A stretch of DNA of 64,000 nt from Ketobacter sp036337295. Its GTDB lineage: Bacteria; Pseudomonadota; Gammaproteobacteria; Pseudomonadales; Ketobacteraceae. Positions 15,679 to 24,991 of the stretch are shown here, one piece after another (position 1 is the first letter of the stretch; every line of letters begins with the position of its first letter). The position numbers and the translations under genes are program-made. The stretch covers positions 310,001 to 374,000 of the forward strand of contig JAYZEN010000012.1 of NCBI GenBank assembly GCA_036337295.1. The letters are read 5' to 3'. The notes beneath the pieces were generated by a model. It was not told the origin of the DNA. It saw nothing but the letters and a program-made list of their open reading frames with translations, and did not search any database.

Positions 15679-16689
15679 TCAGCCGAATTCAGCGATGAAC
15701 TTGTTGAGCTGGTTCACCATGTCCGGTGAACCCACGAACAGCGGACAACGCTGATGCAGGGAGGTGGGCTCGATGTCCAGGATGCGTTTGCCCGGCCCGG
15801 CGGTGGCGATCCCGCCTGCCTGCTCAATCAGGAACGCCATGGGGTTACATTCGTACAGCAGACGCAGCTTGCCTTCCGGATAACGGCTGGAGGTGGGGTA
15901 CAGATAGATGCCGCCCTTGATCAGGTTGCGGTGGAAATCCGAAACCAGGGAGCCGATGTAGCGGGAGGTGTACGGGCGCTTGGTGTCCTTATCTTCCTCC
16001 TGGCAGTACTTGATGTACTTTTTCACCCCTTCCGGGAAATGTACGTAGTTGCCTTCGTTGATGGAGTAGATGGTGCCGGTTTTGGGAATCTGGAAATCGG
16101 GGTGAGACAGGCAGAACACACCGATGGTGGGATCGTAGGTGAAACCGTTGACGCCATTGCCAGTGGAATACACCAACATGGTGGAGGAACCGTAAATCAC
16201 ATATCCGGCCGCGATCTGCTTGCTGCCCGGCTGCAGGAAATCGGCCTCGGTGACCTGGGAGCCCACCGGAGACACCCGTTTGTAGACACTGAAAATGGTG
16301 CCCACGGACACGTTCACATCAATGTTGGAGGAGCCGTCCAGGGGGTCGATCAGCACCACATACTTGCCGTCGCAGTTTTTGGTTTCCTCGAACTTGACGA
16401 ACTCTTCTTCTTCCTCAGACGCAATACCGCACACCACACCCCGTTGTGCCAGGGCATTCTTGAAACGCTCGTTGGCGTAGACGTCCAGTTTCTGCTGCTC
16501 TTCCCCCTGCACGTTCTGGTCACCGTGGGCGCCGGTGATGTCCGCCAGACCGGCCTTGTTGATTTCCCGGTGCAGGATTTTGGCGGCCAGCCGGATGGAG
16601 GAAAACAGGGAGGTCAGCTCGCCGCTGGCTTCCGGGTATTCCTTCTGGTTGTCGATGATGAATTCGCCGAGGGTTTTAATGATTTCCAT
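15679..16689 (-). CDS. fbp: Fructose-1,6-bisphosphatase class 1
   Basis: 336 residues, the usual length. It hydrolyses fructose-1,6-bisphosphate to fructose-6-phosphate in gluconeogenesis, in the cytosol. The metal/phosphate site DPLDGSSNIDVN (about 119-130), the GASEEEEEF-type loop (here CGIASEEEEEF) and GKLRLLYECNPMAFLIEQAGG near the C-terminus are intact. Together with pckA at 23-24.6 kb this gives the window two gluconeogenic control points. A promoter is expected in the 197-base gap upstream (16690-16886), but no motif stands out. Confidence 0.97.
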   Translation of the reverse strand: MEIIKTLGEFIIDNQKEYPEASGELTSLFSSIRLAAKILHREINKAGLADITGAHGDQNVQGEEQQKLDVYANERFKNALAQRGVVCGIASEEEEEFVKFEETKNCDGKYVVLIDPLDGSSNIDVNVSVGTIFSVYKRVSPVGSQVTEADFLQPGSKQIAAGYVIYGSSTMLVYSTGNGVNGFTYDPTIGVFCLSHPDFQIPKTGTIYSINEGNYVHFPEGVKKYIKYCQEEDKDTKRPYTSRYIGSLVSDFHRNLIKGGIYLYPTSSRYPEGKLRLLYECNPMAFLIEQAGGIATAGPGKRILDIEPTSLHQRCPLFVGSPDMVNQLNKFIAEFG

Positions 16690-16886
16690 GAATGCGGTCC
16701 CTTAATGTCTTGAACAAGGTCTAGTAAGAGCCAAAACGGCAGTGGAAACGAGTGCAATGCAGAGCGCTAGTGGCTCTAAATCATACCGGTTTCAGGGAGG
16801 CTAAACCAGCGCGGGAAAAGACCGGCCCTTCACCCGCTGGGTGTCGGACCGGAGTAGGGTAGAAAGCGGTGGTGCGAAGGGTTCGC

Positions 16887-17756
16887 TCAGGCGGAAATGT
16901 GGGCTTTGTCCCCCACGTAGGCGGTCAGCAACGCCAGCCCGTGATCCCGCAGGGCGCGACTGTCCTTCTGGGAGGGGTGAAAATCCGGCTTGTAATAGGT
17001 CAGGTAATGTTTACCCAGTTCCGCCAGAACCTCCCGGTGCCGCCACATGCCCTGCAGGCGGTCTTTCAGGCGCCAACGCCTGGTGCGGGGCTGGTCTTTG
17101 GCGGCCTGCAGCAGTTGGGCGGTGTGCAGGGCGGAGAAGAAACTGAACATCACGGTGGTGATGGCCATCTCACTGACCCGCAGCCAGTAACCGCCAACCT
17201 GCTCCTGATACACGTCATAGGCCACCGACTTGTGCTCGCTCTCTTCGATGGCGTGCCAGATCCACAGGGGTTTGAGAGGGTCATCCACCCCGTCAATCAA
17301 CTCCGGGTGGGCCAGCAGCAATTCGGCAAACAGGGCGGTGAAATGTTCCAGGGCGCAGGTCTTGGCCAGTACCCGGCCGGGGGAATAAAAGCGCTCGATC
17401 CGCTTCAGCCCCATTTTGGTGTAGGCGTCGATCCTGTCCACCGGGATGCCCTTGCGGGTCATCATGTCGTTGAAAGTCTGGTGTTCCTTGCCGTGGTGAG
17501 CCTCCTGGCCGATGAAAGCCTTCACCCGCTGCCGCAGCTCCGGGTCTTTGAGGTTGCTCTGGTAATGGCGTACGGAACGCATGAACATGCGTTCCCCTTC
17601 CGGGAACGTGCCGGAGAGGGCGGTCAGGAGCATGGTGCGCAGGGGGTCGCCGTCAAACCAGAAGGTGGAGATGGCCTCATCAAACTCAAAGTCCATTTGG
17701 CGGACAGGGATGTCGTCGGTGCCGATGCGCTTGGTGGTGGTGGCGGCTGCGGTCAT
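16887..17756 (-). CDS. PF10118-type predicted metal-dependent hydrolase
   Basis: 289 residues of the helical, ferritin-like 'metal-dependent hydrolase' family (PF10118). Conserved carboxylate/His motifs are present: GEERM-like FPEGERMFMRSVRHY near 52-66, FIGQEAHHGKEHQTFN near 83-98, LEHFTALFAELLL near 138-150 and HAIEESEHKSVAYDVY near 172-187. The spacing of the E/H residues suggests a di-iron site. Substrate unknown; members are common in hydrocarbon- and steroid-degrading bacteria. Monocistronic as far as visible. Confidence 0.82.
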   Translation of the reverse strand: MTAAATTTKRIGTDDIPVRQMDFEFDEAISTFWFDGDPLRTMLLTALSGTFPEGERMFMRSVRHYQSNLKDPELRQRVKAFIGQEAHHGKEHQTFNDMMTRKGIPVDRIDAYTKMGLKRIERFYSPGRVLAKTCALEHFTALFAELLLAHPELIDGVDDPLKPLWIWHAIEESEHKSVAYDVYQEQVGGYWLRVSEMAITTVMFSFFSALHTAQLLQAAKDQPRTRRWRLKDRLQGMWRHREVLAELGKHYLTYYKPDFHPSQKDSRALRDHGLALLTAYVGDKAHISA

Positions 17757-18015
17757 GGTGCTCCTCCGGAAATCTGGTGCTTTGGTACCAATATGATGTC
17801 AGTATAGGGAAAGCCGGGCGGAGTCTCACAGTCTGCCGGTGCTAATTAATTGTCATATTGGGCCAGTGGCGTGTGAAGTGGATTGAAAATTCGCAACCGA
17901 CCATCTGACAACGTTTGACGTCAACCGGTGAGAGCCGGAAAATACCGACTGCGAATGTTGCTGCCTCCCCCAAGTGGCAGTCGAACGAATAATAATAAAC
18001 GCCAAGAATCTCCCG

Positions 18016-19428
18016 ATGCTGTTTAATACCCCACTGTTCCTCGGCTTTTTTGTCCTGTTCTTTCTGCTGTATTGCTTTGTCTTTACCCAGCCCAGGGGGC
18101 GAGCCCTGTTCCTGGTGGTGGCCAGCCTGGTGTTCTATGCGGGTTGGGATTACCGCTTTGTGCCCCTGCTGGTGTTCAGCGGCGTGGTGGATTTTTTTGT
18201 GGCTCAGCAGATTGAAGGCCATACGGAACAGCGTGCCCGCAAACGTTGGCTGCTGGTGTCCATTGCCACCAACCTGGGTATCCTGGGGATCTTCAAATAT
18301 TCCAATTTCATGATCGACTCGGTACAGGACACCCTCAGCTTCTTCGGCATGCCGGTGTCGCTGGGAACGCTGGAGGTGGTGTTGCCGGTGGGCATTTCGT
18401 TCTACACCTTCCAGAGCATGAGTTACACCATCGATGTCTATCGGGGCGAAACCCGCGCCCGCCGCAACTTCGTGCCCTTCTTCGCCACGCTCTCATTTTT
18501 CCCCCAGCTGGTGGCAGGCCCCATTCTGCGGGCCAAGCAGATCCTGCCCCAGATCGAGCGCTTCCCCCAGGTGACACCGGACGATGTGAAGTTCGGCTTT
18601 GTGCTGATTACCATGGGACTGTTCAAGAAGACCATTGCCGACCTGTTGGCGGCGCCGGCGCAGACCCTGTTCAACAGTGATGCTCCCCTCAGTTGGCTGG
18701 AAACGGTGACCGGCGTGCTGGCGTTTGCGGGTCAGATCTATGGGGACTTTTCCGGCTACAGCGACATCGCCATCGGCATTGCCCTGTTGCTGGGCATACA
18801 GATTCCCTTGAATTTCAACACCCCCTATTTTGCCCTCTCGCCGGTGGATTTCTGGAAGCGCTGGCACATATCCCTCTCCAGCTGGCTGCGGGACTATCTA
18901 TACATCGCCCTGGGGGGCAACCGTAACGGCCGCCAGATTCGCAATGTGTTCATCACCATGCTGCTGGGTGGTCTGTGGCACGGTGCTGCCTGGACCTTTG
19001 TCTGGTGGGGGGCGTATCACGGCACCATTATTTCGTTGACCCACTTGCTGCGCCGCACCCGCCTGGGCCAGTGGCTGGCCGGCATTGAATTGAGCGCGTT
19101 CCGCTGGTTGCAGTGGTTGTTCACCTTCTATCTGGTGTGCATCGGATGGGTGTTCTTTCGCGCCGAAAGCATGGGGGATGCCTTTGCCATTTTGGGCGCC
19201 CTGCACAACCCGGCTTCCACCATCGAGGCTCAACCCTATGCCGGCGGTGTGCTGGCCATGGTGGCCCTGGTGATTCTGCTAATTCACTGCATCGACTACG
19301 GGATTGTGCACCGCCGGGAGCTGATTACCCGGCGCTACCCCCGATTTGTGCCGCTGCTGATTCTGGGGCTGACCTTCACCATTCTGATCGGAGAACCGGG
19401 CTATGAGTTCATCTACTTCCAGTTCTAG
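18016..19428 (+). CDS. MBOAT-family O-acyltransferase (AlgI-like)
   Basis: 470 residues with about ten membrane helices, starting MLFNTPLFLGFFVLFF as in most AlgI-like proteins; the 14-residue upstream extension is not supported. The family signatures FWKRWHISLSSWLRDYLYI (about 280) and the catalytic His in LWHGAAWTFVWWGAYHG (about 321) are intact. It moves acyl (usually acetyl) groups across the inner membrane onto a partner that modifies a polysaccharide or other exported polymer. The next gene overlaps by 26 bases and encodes an SGNH-like partner. No polysaccharide synthase is nearby, so the acceptor is unknown. Confidence 0.9.
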   Translation: MLFNTPLFLGFFVLFFLLYCFVFTQPRGRALFLVVASLVFYAGWDYRFVPLLVFSGVVDFFVAQQIEGHTEQRARKRWLLVSIATNLGILGIFKYSNFMIDSVQDTLSFFGMPVSLGTLEVVLPVGISFYTFQSMSYTIDVYRGETRARRNFVPFFATLSFFPQLVAGPILRAKQILPQIERFPQVTPDDVKFGFVLITMGLFKKTIADLLAAPAQTLFNSDAPLSWLETVTGVLAFAGQIYGDFSGYSDIAIGIALLLGIQIPLNFNTPYFALSPVDFWKRWHISLSSWLRDYLYIALGGNRNGRQIRNVFITMLLGGLWHGAAWTFVWWGAYHGTIISLTHLLRRTRLGQWLAGIELSAFRWLQWLFTFYLVCIGWVFFRAESMGDAFAILGALHNPASTIEAQPYAGGVLAMVALVILLIHCIDYGIVHRRELITRRYPRFVPLLILGLTFTILIGEPGYEFIYFQF

Positions 19429-20632
19429 GCGGATGGCCTTCTATACCATGCTCATCGCCGCGGTAACCCTGTTGCCGGCCATGGGGCTGGTCAACTGGCT
19501 GACCCGTTCTGCAGAAGCCGGTGCCGGGGATATTTTTGGCATCCAGCGCATCCGCTCGGTGACGGAATCCCTCGACTACATGGCCGCAACGGAAGGTAAT
19601 ACCCTGTTGTTCATCGGCTCCTCGCTGGTAAAGGATGGGTTTTCCCCCCGTATTTTTGATGCCACCGTGCAATCCGTGGCTCATAAAGAGGTGACCAGTT
19701 TCAACGTGGGTATGGGTAACATGAAGCCCTCTTACCTGAAGCTGCTGGTGCAGCGCATAGCGGACACCTACGCCGCCCAGGGCCGTCGGGCCGACGTGGT
19801 GCTGCTGGAATTCAATCCGTTCCTGGTGACCCAGGCCCGGGAACAGTTTCGGCCGTTCATGACCGAGCAGGTGCAGGCCATGCTGATGTCGCCCCAACAG
19901 GTGGGCGCCACCTTCTGGCAGGACCCGGAACGGTTCGCCCGCCTGGTCAGCATCAAATACCTGCGCCATGGCGTTTCGGCAGAAGCCATTACCGGTGGCC
20001 TGCGTTTTCTGGTGGGGCAGGCCCAGGCCCAGGCGCCGCTGATGGCGCAACTCACCGAGGATCAACTGAATCACCTGCAGCAGCTGGCGGAGTTCCGCAG
20101 TCGCCTGAACCAGTATATTCGGGAGGAGCAGCCTGTCACCGGAAAATCCCATGTCTGGAATCCGGTCACCCAGGGCGGCCTGATCGACATGATGGACCTG
20201 TCGCCCCAGGCCCAGGAAGTCGCCGCTGAAATCTCCCGCCAGATGCGTCATCCCAAGGCCATGGCAATGGATTTACAGAGCCGGATACAATGTTGTGATA
20301 TTGAAAACCTGACCGTCAATGACAAGCTTATCAGCGAGTTTCTTGATACCGTAGACAGCGCCCGCCGCTTTTCGGATCGGGTTGAAATCGTGCTGCTGCC
20401 GCGCAATCGCCAATGGGTGCAGTTATCCCCATCAGGGCAGGCGCATTTGCAGGCTGTGTTGCAGCGGTTGCAGCAACACACCGGGCTGACCATTCGCAAC
20501 TATCAGGAGCATGGGGCATTTGATGGCAGCGATTTCTATGATGTATCCCATCTTTCCATGGACAAGGGGCGGCCGCTGTTTTCCAGTGTATTGGCCAGGG
20601 ATCTGGCGGCGACGTTTGAAACGTTAGAATAG
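19403..20632 (+). CDS. SGNH-like periplasmic partner of the MBOAT acyltransferase
   Basis: 409 residues with an N-terminal membrane anchor (about 10-30). Blocks like those of AlgJ/AlgX/DltD SGNH acyltransferases are visible: LLFIGSSLVKDGFSP near 70 (Ser nucleophile block), FNVGMGNMKPSYLKLLVQR near 103-121, and a C-terminal DVSHLSMDKG (Asp-x-x-His dyad) near 384. The start ATG 19403 lies inside the MBOAT gene. It likely takes the acyl group delivered by the MBOAT protein and places it on an exported acceptor. A more exact name is not justified. Confidence 0.75.
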   Translation: MSSSTSSSRRMAFYTMLIAAVTLLPAMGLVNWLTRSAEAGAGDIFGIQRIRSVTESLDYMAATEGNTLLFIGSSLVKDGFSPRIFDATVQSVAHKEVTSFNVGMGNMKPSYLKLLVQRIADTYAAQGRRADVVLLEFNPFLVTQAREQFRPFMTEQVQAMLMSPQQVGATFWQDPERFARLVSIKYLRHGVSAEAITGGLRFLVGQAQAQAPLMAQLTEDQLNHLQQLAEFRSRLNQYIREEQPVTGKSHVWNPVTQGGLIDMMDLSPQAQEVAAEISRQMRHPKAMAMDLQSRIQCCDIENLTVNDKLISEFLDTVDSARRFSDRVEIVLLPRNRQWVQLSPSGQAHLQAVLQRLQQHTGLTIRNYQEHGAFDGSDFYDVSHLSMDKGRPLFSSVLARDLAATFETLE

Positions 20633-20662
20633 ACGCTCGAAATTTTTGAATAGGCGCTCGAA
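20627..20662 (+). repeat. Direct repeat that includes a stop codon
   Basis: GAATAGACGCTCGAA (20627-20641) recurs as GAATAGGCGCTCGAA (20648-20662), period 21 and one mismatch. The first copy contains the TAG stop of the SGNH-like gene. Confidence 0.9.
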
Positions 20663-20715
20663 CTCAACGTCAGTACAACAGGCCTCTAACAAGAATAAAG
20701 TGACAGGAGTGTGAC

Positions 20716-21747
20716 ATGAAGACCACCAGCGTACAGTTGAAGGGCAGCTTTGATGTGGCGCGCCTGCGGACGGATCTGGAAGCCGCCACCGCGCAATTCC
20801 AATCGGCGCCCCAGGTGGGCAAATACCATGACGGCAGCTGGACCGGCATCGGCTTGCGTAATTTTTCCGGTGATCACGGCAACACCCTGGCAGCGCACAC
20901 CGGTCACAGCAAAGATACGGCGGTGATGGCCCATTGCCCCTACTTCAAGGAAATTCTCGATGGCATCGGTTGCCCGGTGTACGTCGCCCGCATTCTGTTC
21001 TTGCCACCGGGCAAGGTCATCGGCGAGCACAGTGACGCCGGCTTTGGCTGGAACTACGGCATGGTGCGCCTGCACATTCCCATCGTTACCGATCCCCGGG
21101 TGGAATTCAGCATCGGCGATGAGGATGTGTACTGGAAGCCGGGTGAATTCTGGTTCGGTGATTTCAGCAAACCCCATTCCCTGCGCAACAAAAGTGATAT
21201 TACCCGGGTGCATCTGGTAATGGACTGTCCCATCACGGCGCAAACCCTGCAGTTGTTCCCGTCAGACTTTGTGGAGCAGGTGCGGTCAGAAAGCGACATT
21301 CTACAGCTCAATCCAGTGGAGTTGGATGAAGCAACCCTGCGAGGCTATTGCGGAACCCTGGTGGTGCGGGGGCCGTTGTTGGGGATGACCGTCCCCATCT
21401 CTGCGGATGTGACGGTGGACGACGGCATGCTGGCCGTGAAGATCCGCGGTCTGCCGATTCTGTATCACTTCACCCCCACCGGCGATAACACTTTTCAGTG
21501 CAATACCTACGAGCTGAAATGGGCGAAGAGCCCGGATCAGCAGGATGCCAGCCTGGTGATCGGCAAGGATTACAAAAACGGCAAATCCCAGGAAGTGACG
21601 GTCTATAAACGCCAGCCCATGGGGGTGCGCTTGTTCTCCTGGGTGCAGCGCCTGTTGGTGGGCGGTGTGTGGGGCGCCTACTTTGGTGTGCTGAAAATCA
21701 AGCGTACCCTGTCCGGCAGCAAGCACGTTACCGAACAGGTGGGGTAA
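20716..21747 (+). CDS. Aspartyl/asparaginyl beta-hydroxylase family protein
   Basis: 343 residues. The N-terminal 180 residues form the Asp/Asn beta-hydroxylase double-stranded beta helix: ARILFLPPGKVIGEHSDAG carries the first iron ligand (His near 105) and RVHLVMDCP the second (His near 170), with Arg for 2-oxoglutarate nearby. The C-terminal 160 residues have no domain I recognise and finish with a possible amphipathic or membrane-associated segment (LFSWVQRLLVGGVWGAYFG). A GTGACAGGAG ribosome site precedes the ATG. It may act on the products of the preceding acyltransferase genes, or independently; the target is unknown. Confidence 0.82.
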   Translation: MKTTSVQLKGSFDVARLRTDLEAATAQFQSAPQVGKYHDGSWTGIGLRNFSGDHGNTLAAHTGHSKDTAVMAHCPYFKEILDGIGCPVYVARILFLPPGKVIGEHSDAGFGWNYGMVRLHIPIVTDPRVEFSIGDEDVYWKPGEFWFGDFSKPHSLRNKSDITRVHLVMDCPITAQTLQLFPSDFVEQVRSESDILQLNPVELDEATLRGYCGTLVVRGPLLGMTVPISADVTVDDGMLAVKIRGLPILYHFTPTGDNTFQCNTYELKWAKSPDQQDASLVIGKDYKNGKSQEVTVYKRQPMGVRLFSWVQRLLVGGVWGAYFGVLKIKRTLSGSKHVTEQVG

Positions 21748-21765
21748 TCCTGCCTGGCCTACTAC

Positions 21766-21795
21766 GGGACCTAGCGTGTAGAGGGACCTAGCGTG
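21766..21795. repeat. Direct repeat at the rlmG stop codon
   Basis: GGGACCTAGCGTG occurs at 21766-21778 and 21783-21795 (period 17). The second copy contains the rlmG stop (TAG on the minus strand, 21788-21790), so the extra copy lies just beyond the gene end. Confidence 0.9.
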
Positions 21796-22909
21796 GTCGG
21801 CTGGCGGTCAGAATCACAAATTTGGGATTACTGGCGGTCAGCTCCACATCCTTGAAATGAGGCTTCAGGGTCTGGTGATAATTCAGATGCCGGTTGCCCA
21901 CCACCACCAGTTTGCCATCCTCTTTCAGACAGCGTTTGGAACCCTTGAACATGCGCAGGGCGATGTTGGAATCCAGGCGGCTGCCGTCATGAAACGGCGG
22001 ATTACACAGGATCAGGTCCACCCGATCCTCAAAGCCGTCCAGCCCGTCCGCAGCCAGATATTCACAGGGGTTCTTCAGACCATTCAACCCGATTGATTCC
22101 CGGGCACTCCGCAAGGCCAGCCAGGAGTCGTCCAGCAAGCTCAGCATCGCAGCGGGATTCTTGTGTCCGGCAAAGCAGGCCAATGCGCCGTTGCCGCAGC
22201 CCAGATCCAGAACGTGTTGGACAGCACTGACGTCGGGGAAGTGTTCCAGCAGAAAGCGGGTGCCCATATCCAATTGTTGTTGGGAAAACACGTTGGCGTA
22301 GTTCAGCAGTTGCAATTCGGTGCCGGGAATGCCGTAACGCACCGGCTGGGGCGTGGGCGGTTGCAACGCCGGGTCCAGTTGGGCGAATACCAGGCGTGCT
22401 TTTTGGGACGCTAGAGAGGTGCTGGCTGGCCCGATGATGCGTTCAAAGCATTGCACCATGGATTTGCTCAGGTGTTTCACCATGCCGGCCCCGATCAGCC
22501 GGGTCTGCGGTGTAAGCAGCGGTCGCAACAGGGTGAGCTGGTACTCCAGCAGGGACAGGGTTTTGGGCAGGCGGATCAGCACCGCGTCAAACTGGCCCTG
22601 GGGCTGCTCGGTGGATTCCAGAAAATGGTCCGGCGCAAAGCTCAGCTGATTGCGTCGCAGGTTCTGCTGCAGCGCCAGTTTGCTGCTGAAGCTATCGTTC
22701 CAGCTGAATGGGCGGCGATGGTGTAGGCAGGTACCCAGTGCGCCGTGCAGGTCATTCACCAGCAGCATGCGCTCCGGTGCCGGTTCGGCTTGCGCTATTT
22801 CTTTCAGCAGCAGGGTATCCGCTGCGCTCCAGGCCTGTTGCGGGGATTTGGGGTGGTAATGCAGCGGCAGCAGTTTGAATTGGCCGAAGGGGGAGTCGAA
22901 CAGGTCCAT
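21788..22909 (-). CDS. rlmG: 23S rRNA (guanine-1835-N2) methyltransferase RlmG
   Basis: 373 residues with the two-lobed layout of RlmG/RsmC enzymes: a degenerate N-terminal methyltransferase-like half and a catalytic C-terminal half. SAM-binding motif I is VLDLGCGNGALACF (about 232-245) and the catalytic NPPFHDG motif lies near 298-304. It methylates G1835 of 23S rRNA. The SRLDSNIALRMFKGSKRCLK and VVVGNRHLNYHQTL strings are typical of RlmG rather than RsmC. Monocistronic; a strong terminator upstream insulates it from pckA. Confidence 0.92.
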   Translation of the reverse strand: MDLFDSPFGQFKLLPLHYHPKSPQQAWSAADTLLLKEIAQAEPAPERMLLVNDLHGALGTCLHHRRPFSWNDSFSSKLALQQNLRRNQLSFAPDHFLESTEQPQGQFDAVLIRLPKTLSLLEYQLTLLRPLLTPQTRLIGAGMVKHLSKSMVQCFERIIGPASTSLASQKARLVFAQLDPALQPPTPQPVRYGIPGTELQLLNYANVFSQQQLDMGTRFLLEHFPDVSAVQHVLDLGCGNGALACFAGHKNPAAMLSLLDDSWLALRSARESIGLNGLKNPCEYLAADGLDGFEDRVDLILCNPPFHDGSRLDSNIALRMFKGSKRCLKEDGKLVVVGNRHLNYHQTLKPHFKDVELTASNPKFVILTASRPR

Positions 22910-22998
22910 AGCGAAAGCCCGGTGATCAGTTTGGGCGCCACTATACGCAAAATCTCATCTAAATCCAGCACAACCCAAGTGCTGGGTGAGATCCCCAT

Positions 22999-23030
22999 AA
23001 AAAAACCGCCGGACAGGCCGGCGGTTTTTT
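22999..23030 (-). terminator. Rho-independent terminator of pckA (symmetric, possibly bidirectional)
   Basis: ACCGCCGG (23005-23012) and CCGGCGGT (23018-23025) form an 8-bp GC stem with a 5-base loop. It is flanked by A on the left and T on the right, so it can work on both strands. It lies 22 bases after the pckA stop. Confidence 0.92.
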
Positions 23031-23051
23031 CGGTGCGGGTGCCCGGCGGGA

Positions 23052-24593
23052 TTAACCGACCTGGGGACCGGCGTTGCGAATCTCGTCAGAGACGTCGCTG
23101 TACTTCTTGAAGTTCTCGGTGAACAGCTCAGCCAGGTGCTGGGCGCGGGCCTCGTAGGCATCCTTGTGCGACCAAGTGTTCTGCGGAATCAGCAGGTTGG
23201 GGTCAACACCCGGTACATCCACCGGTACATCCAGGTTCAGGATGTCGATGTGCTGGGTGGCCACTTCGTCCAGAGCGCCGCTCAGGATGGCGGTGATCAC
23301 GCCGCGGGTGGTGGGGATGTCGAAGCGCTTGCCTTCACCGTAGGGGCCACCGGTCCAACCGGTGTTCACCAGATACACCTTGGAATCGAATTCCTTGATG
23401 CGCTTGATCAGCAGCTCAGCGTATTCACCGGCCTGACGGGGGAAGAACGGAGCACCGAAGCAGGTGGAGAAGGTGGTTTTGATGCCGGCGTCAGAACCCA
23501 TCTCGGTGGAGCCAACCAGGGCGGTGTAACCGCTCAGGAAGTGATACGCCGCTGCTTCGTTGGACAGGCGGGAAACCGGAGGAATCACGCCGTTCAGGTC
23601 GCAGGTCAGGAAGATCACGTGCTTGGGCTCACCCGCACGGTTTTCCAGGACACGCTTTTCGATGTTTTCCAGGGGATAGGCGGCACGGGTGTTCTGGGTC
23701 AGGCTGCAGTCGGTGTAATCCGGGTTGCGGTTTTCGTCCAGCACCACGTTTTCCAGCACGGCTCCGAAACGGATGGCGTCCCAGATCACCGGCTCATTCT
23801 TCTGGCTCAGGTCGATACACTTGGCGTAGCAGCCGCCTTCCATGTTGAATACCGCGCCTTTGGCCCAGCCGTGCTCGTCATCACCGATAAGGTAGCGGTC
23901 GGGGTCAGCGGACAGGGTGGTTTTACCGGTACCGGACAGTCCGAAGAACAGGGCTACGCCGCCGTCTTCACCCACGTTGGAAGAGCAGTGCATGGGCAGC
24001 ACGGATTTTTCAGGCAGCAGGAAGTTCTGCACTGAGAACATGGCTTTCTTCATTTCACCGGCATAGCGCATGCCGGCGATCAGCACTTTGCGGGCCGCAA
24101 AGTTCAGAATCACACAGCCGTCGCTGTTGGTGCCGTCACGTTCCGGCTGGCACTCAAATGACGGTGCATGCAGGATTTCCCAGCCTTCTTTGGACTTGGG
24201 ATTGAATTTTTCGGGGGTGATGAACAGGCAGTGGGCAAACAGGTTGTGCCAGGCGGTCTGGGTGGTGACCTTCACTGCAATATAATGATCAGGGTCTGCG
24301 CCCACGTGCAGGTGGGAAATGAACTGGTCATCCTTGGCAACATGATCGGCCACCCGATCCCACAGTGCGTCAAATTTGTCGGCGGGGAAAGGGCGGTTGA
24401 CCGGGCCCCAGTGAATGGATTCGCTGGTGCTGGGTTCGTCCACAATGAAACGATCCATGGGAGAGCGGCCGGTACGGGCACCGGTTTTGGCTACGAAGGC
24501 ACCGTTATGGGCCAGCTCACCTTCTCCACGCTTGATGGCTTCTTCAATCAATAACGTACTGCTCGGATCGGTAATAATCTGGGGAGTTGACAT
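23052..24593 (-). CDS. pckA: Phosphoenolpyruvate carboxykinase (ATP)
   Basis: 513 residues. Converts oxaloacetate and ATP to PEP, CO2 and ADP at the entry to gluconeogenesis. The P-loop/kinase-1a motif GLSGTGKTTLSADPDR, the following GDDEHGW (kinase-2), the HCSSNVGEDG substrate segment and WTGGPYGEGKRFDIPTTR are all intact. As in E. coli, it lies next to hslO, in the order yrfG-hslR-hslO-pckA. The 398-base upstream gap should hold its promoter. Confidence 0.97.
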   Translation of the reverse strand: MSTPQIITDPSSTLLIEEAIKRGEGELAHNGAFVAKTGARTGRSPMDRFIVDEPSTSESIHWGPVNRPFPADKFDALWDRVADHVAKDDQFISHLHVGADPDHYIAVKVTTQTAWHNLFAHCLFITPEKFNPKSKEGWEILHAPSFECQPERDGTNSDGCVILNFAARKVLIAGMRYAGEMKKAMFSVQNFLLPEKSVLPMHCSSNVGEDGGVALFFGLSGTGKTTLSADPDRYLIGDDEHGWAKGAVFNMEGGCYAKCIDLSQKNEPVIWDAIRFGAVLENVVLDENRNPDYTDCSLTQNTRAAYPLENIEKRVLENRAGEPKHVIFLTCDLNGVIPPVSRLSNEAAAYHFLSGYTALVGSTEMGSDAGIKTTFSTCFGAPFFPRQAGEYAELLIKRIKEFDSKVYLVNTGWTGGPYGEGKRFDIPTTRGVITAILSGALDEVATQHIDILNLDVPVDVPGVDPNLLIPQNTWSHKDAYEARAQHLAELFTENFKKYSDVSDEIRNAGPQVG

Positions 24594-24991
24594 GTTTCCT
24601 ATGACCTCACTATTTCGGCTTGTGGCCGAGCTTTACTAACAGATGAAAATAAAAGCTGTTGGCTATCGTTATGAGATAGCGGTTCCGCAGGCAGTGCCTC
24701 GGCGGGAGCTTCTCGCAAGCAGGTTGAGCATACTGGGCTGTATCCGTGACAGACCGATGAAATCCAGGGGTTGCTGTCGCGGAACCTGCTCGGCTTAACG
24801 CCAGCCCGAATTCGAGCCGCGCATTATGGCAAATTTCACGGAAAAACGCTAAGCCTTTCGGCGGTGCCCCAGATGGGGGCCCATAGGCTCCGAATGGAAG
24901 CGCTGTTGTCATGCGTGATTTTTACCAGAAGTAACCACTTACAAACTGGGCCTTTGTGGCGGTTAAGTGACCGCCATGACAGTGCTTTTGC
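24594..24991. other. 398-base gap between pckA and hslO: no gene seen
   Basis: The gap holds the pckA 5' region and the hslO 3' region. A minus-strand 100-codon frame (24610-24912) lacks a convincing ribosome site, has no recognisable motif and would overlap the pckA leader, so I do not call it. I see no Fur-like box, riboswitch core or clear terminator with a T-run. Confidence 0.6.

Noticed and set aside
15754..16713. 319-codon open frame antisense to fbp
   Set aside because: fbp is intact on the minus strand; the antisense product has no motif and no ribosome site.
24610..24912. 100-codon minus-strand frame in the pckA-hslO gap
   Set aside because: No ribosome site, no motif, low-complexity mix, and it would cover the pckA promoter region.
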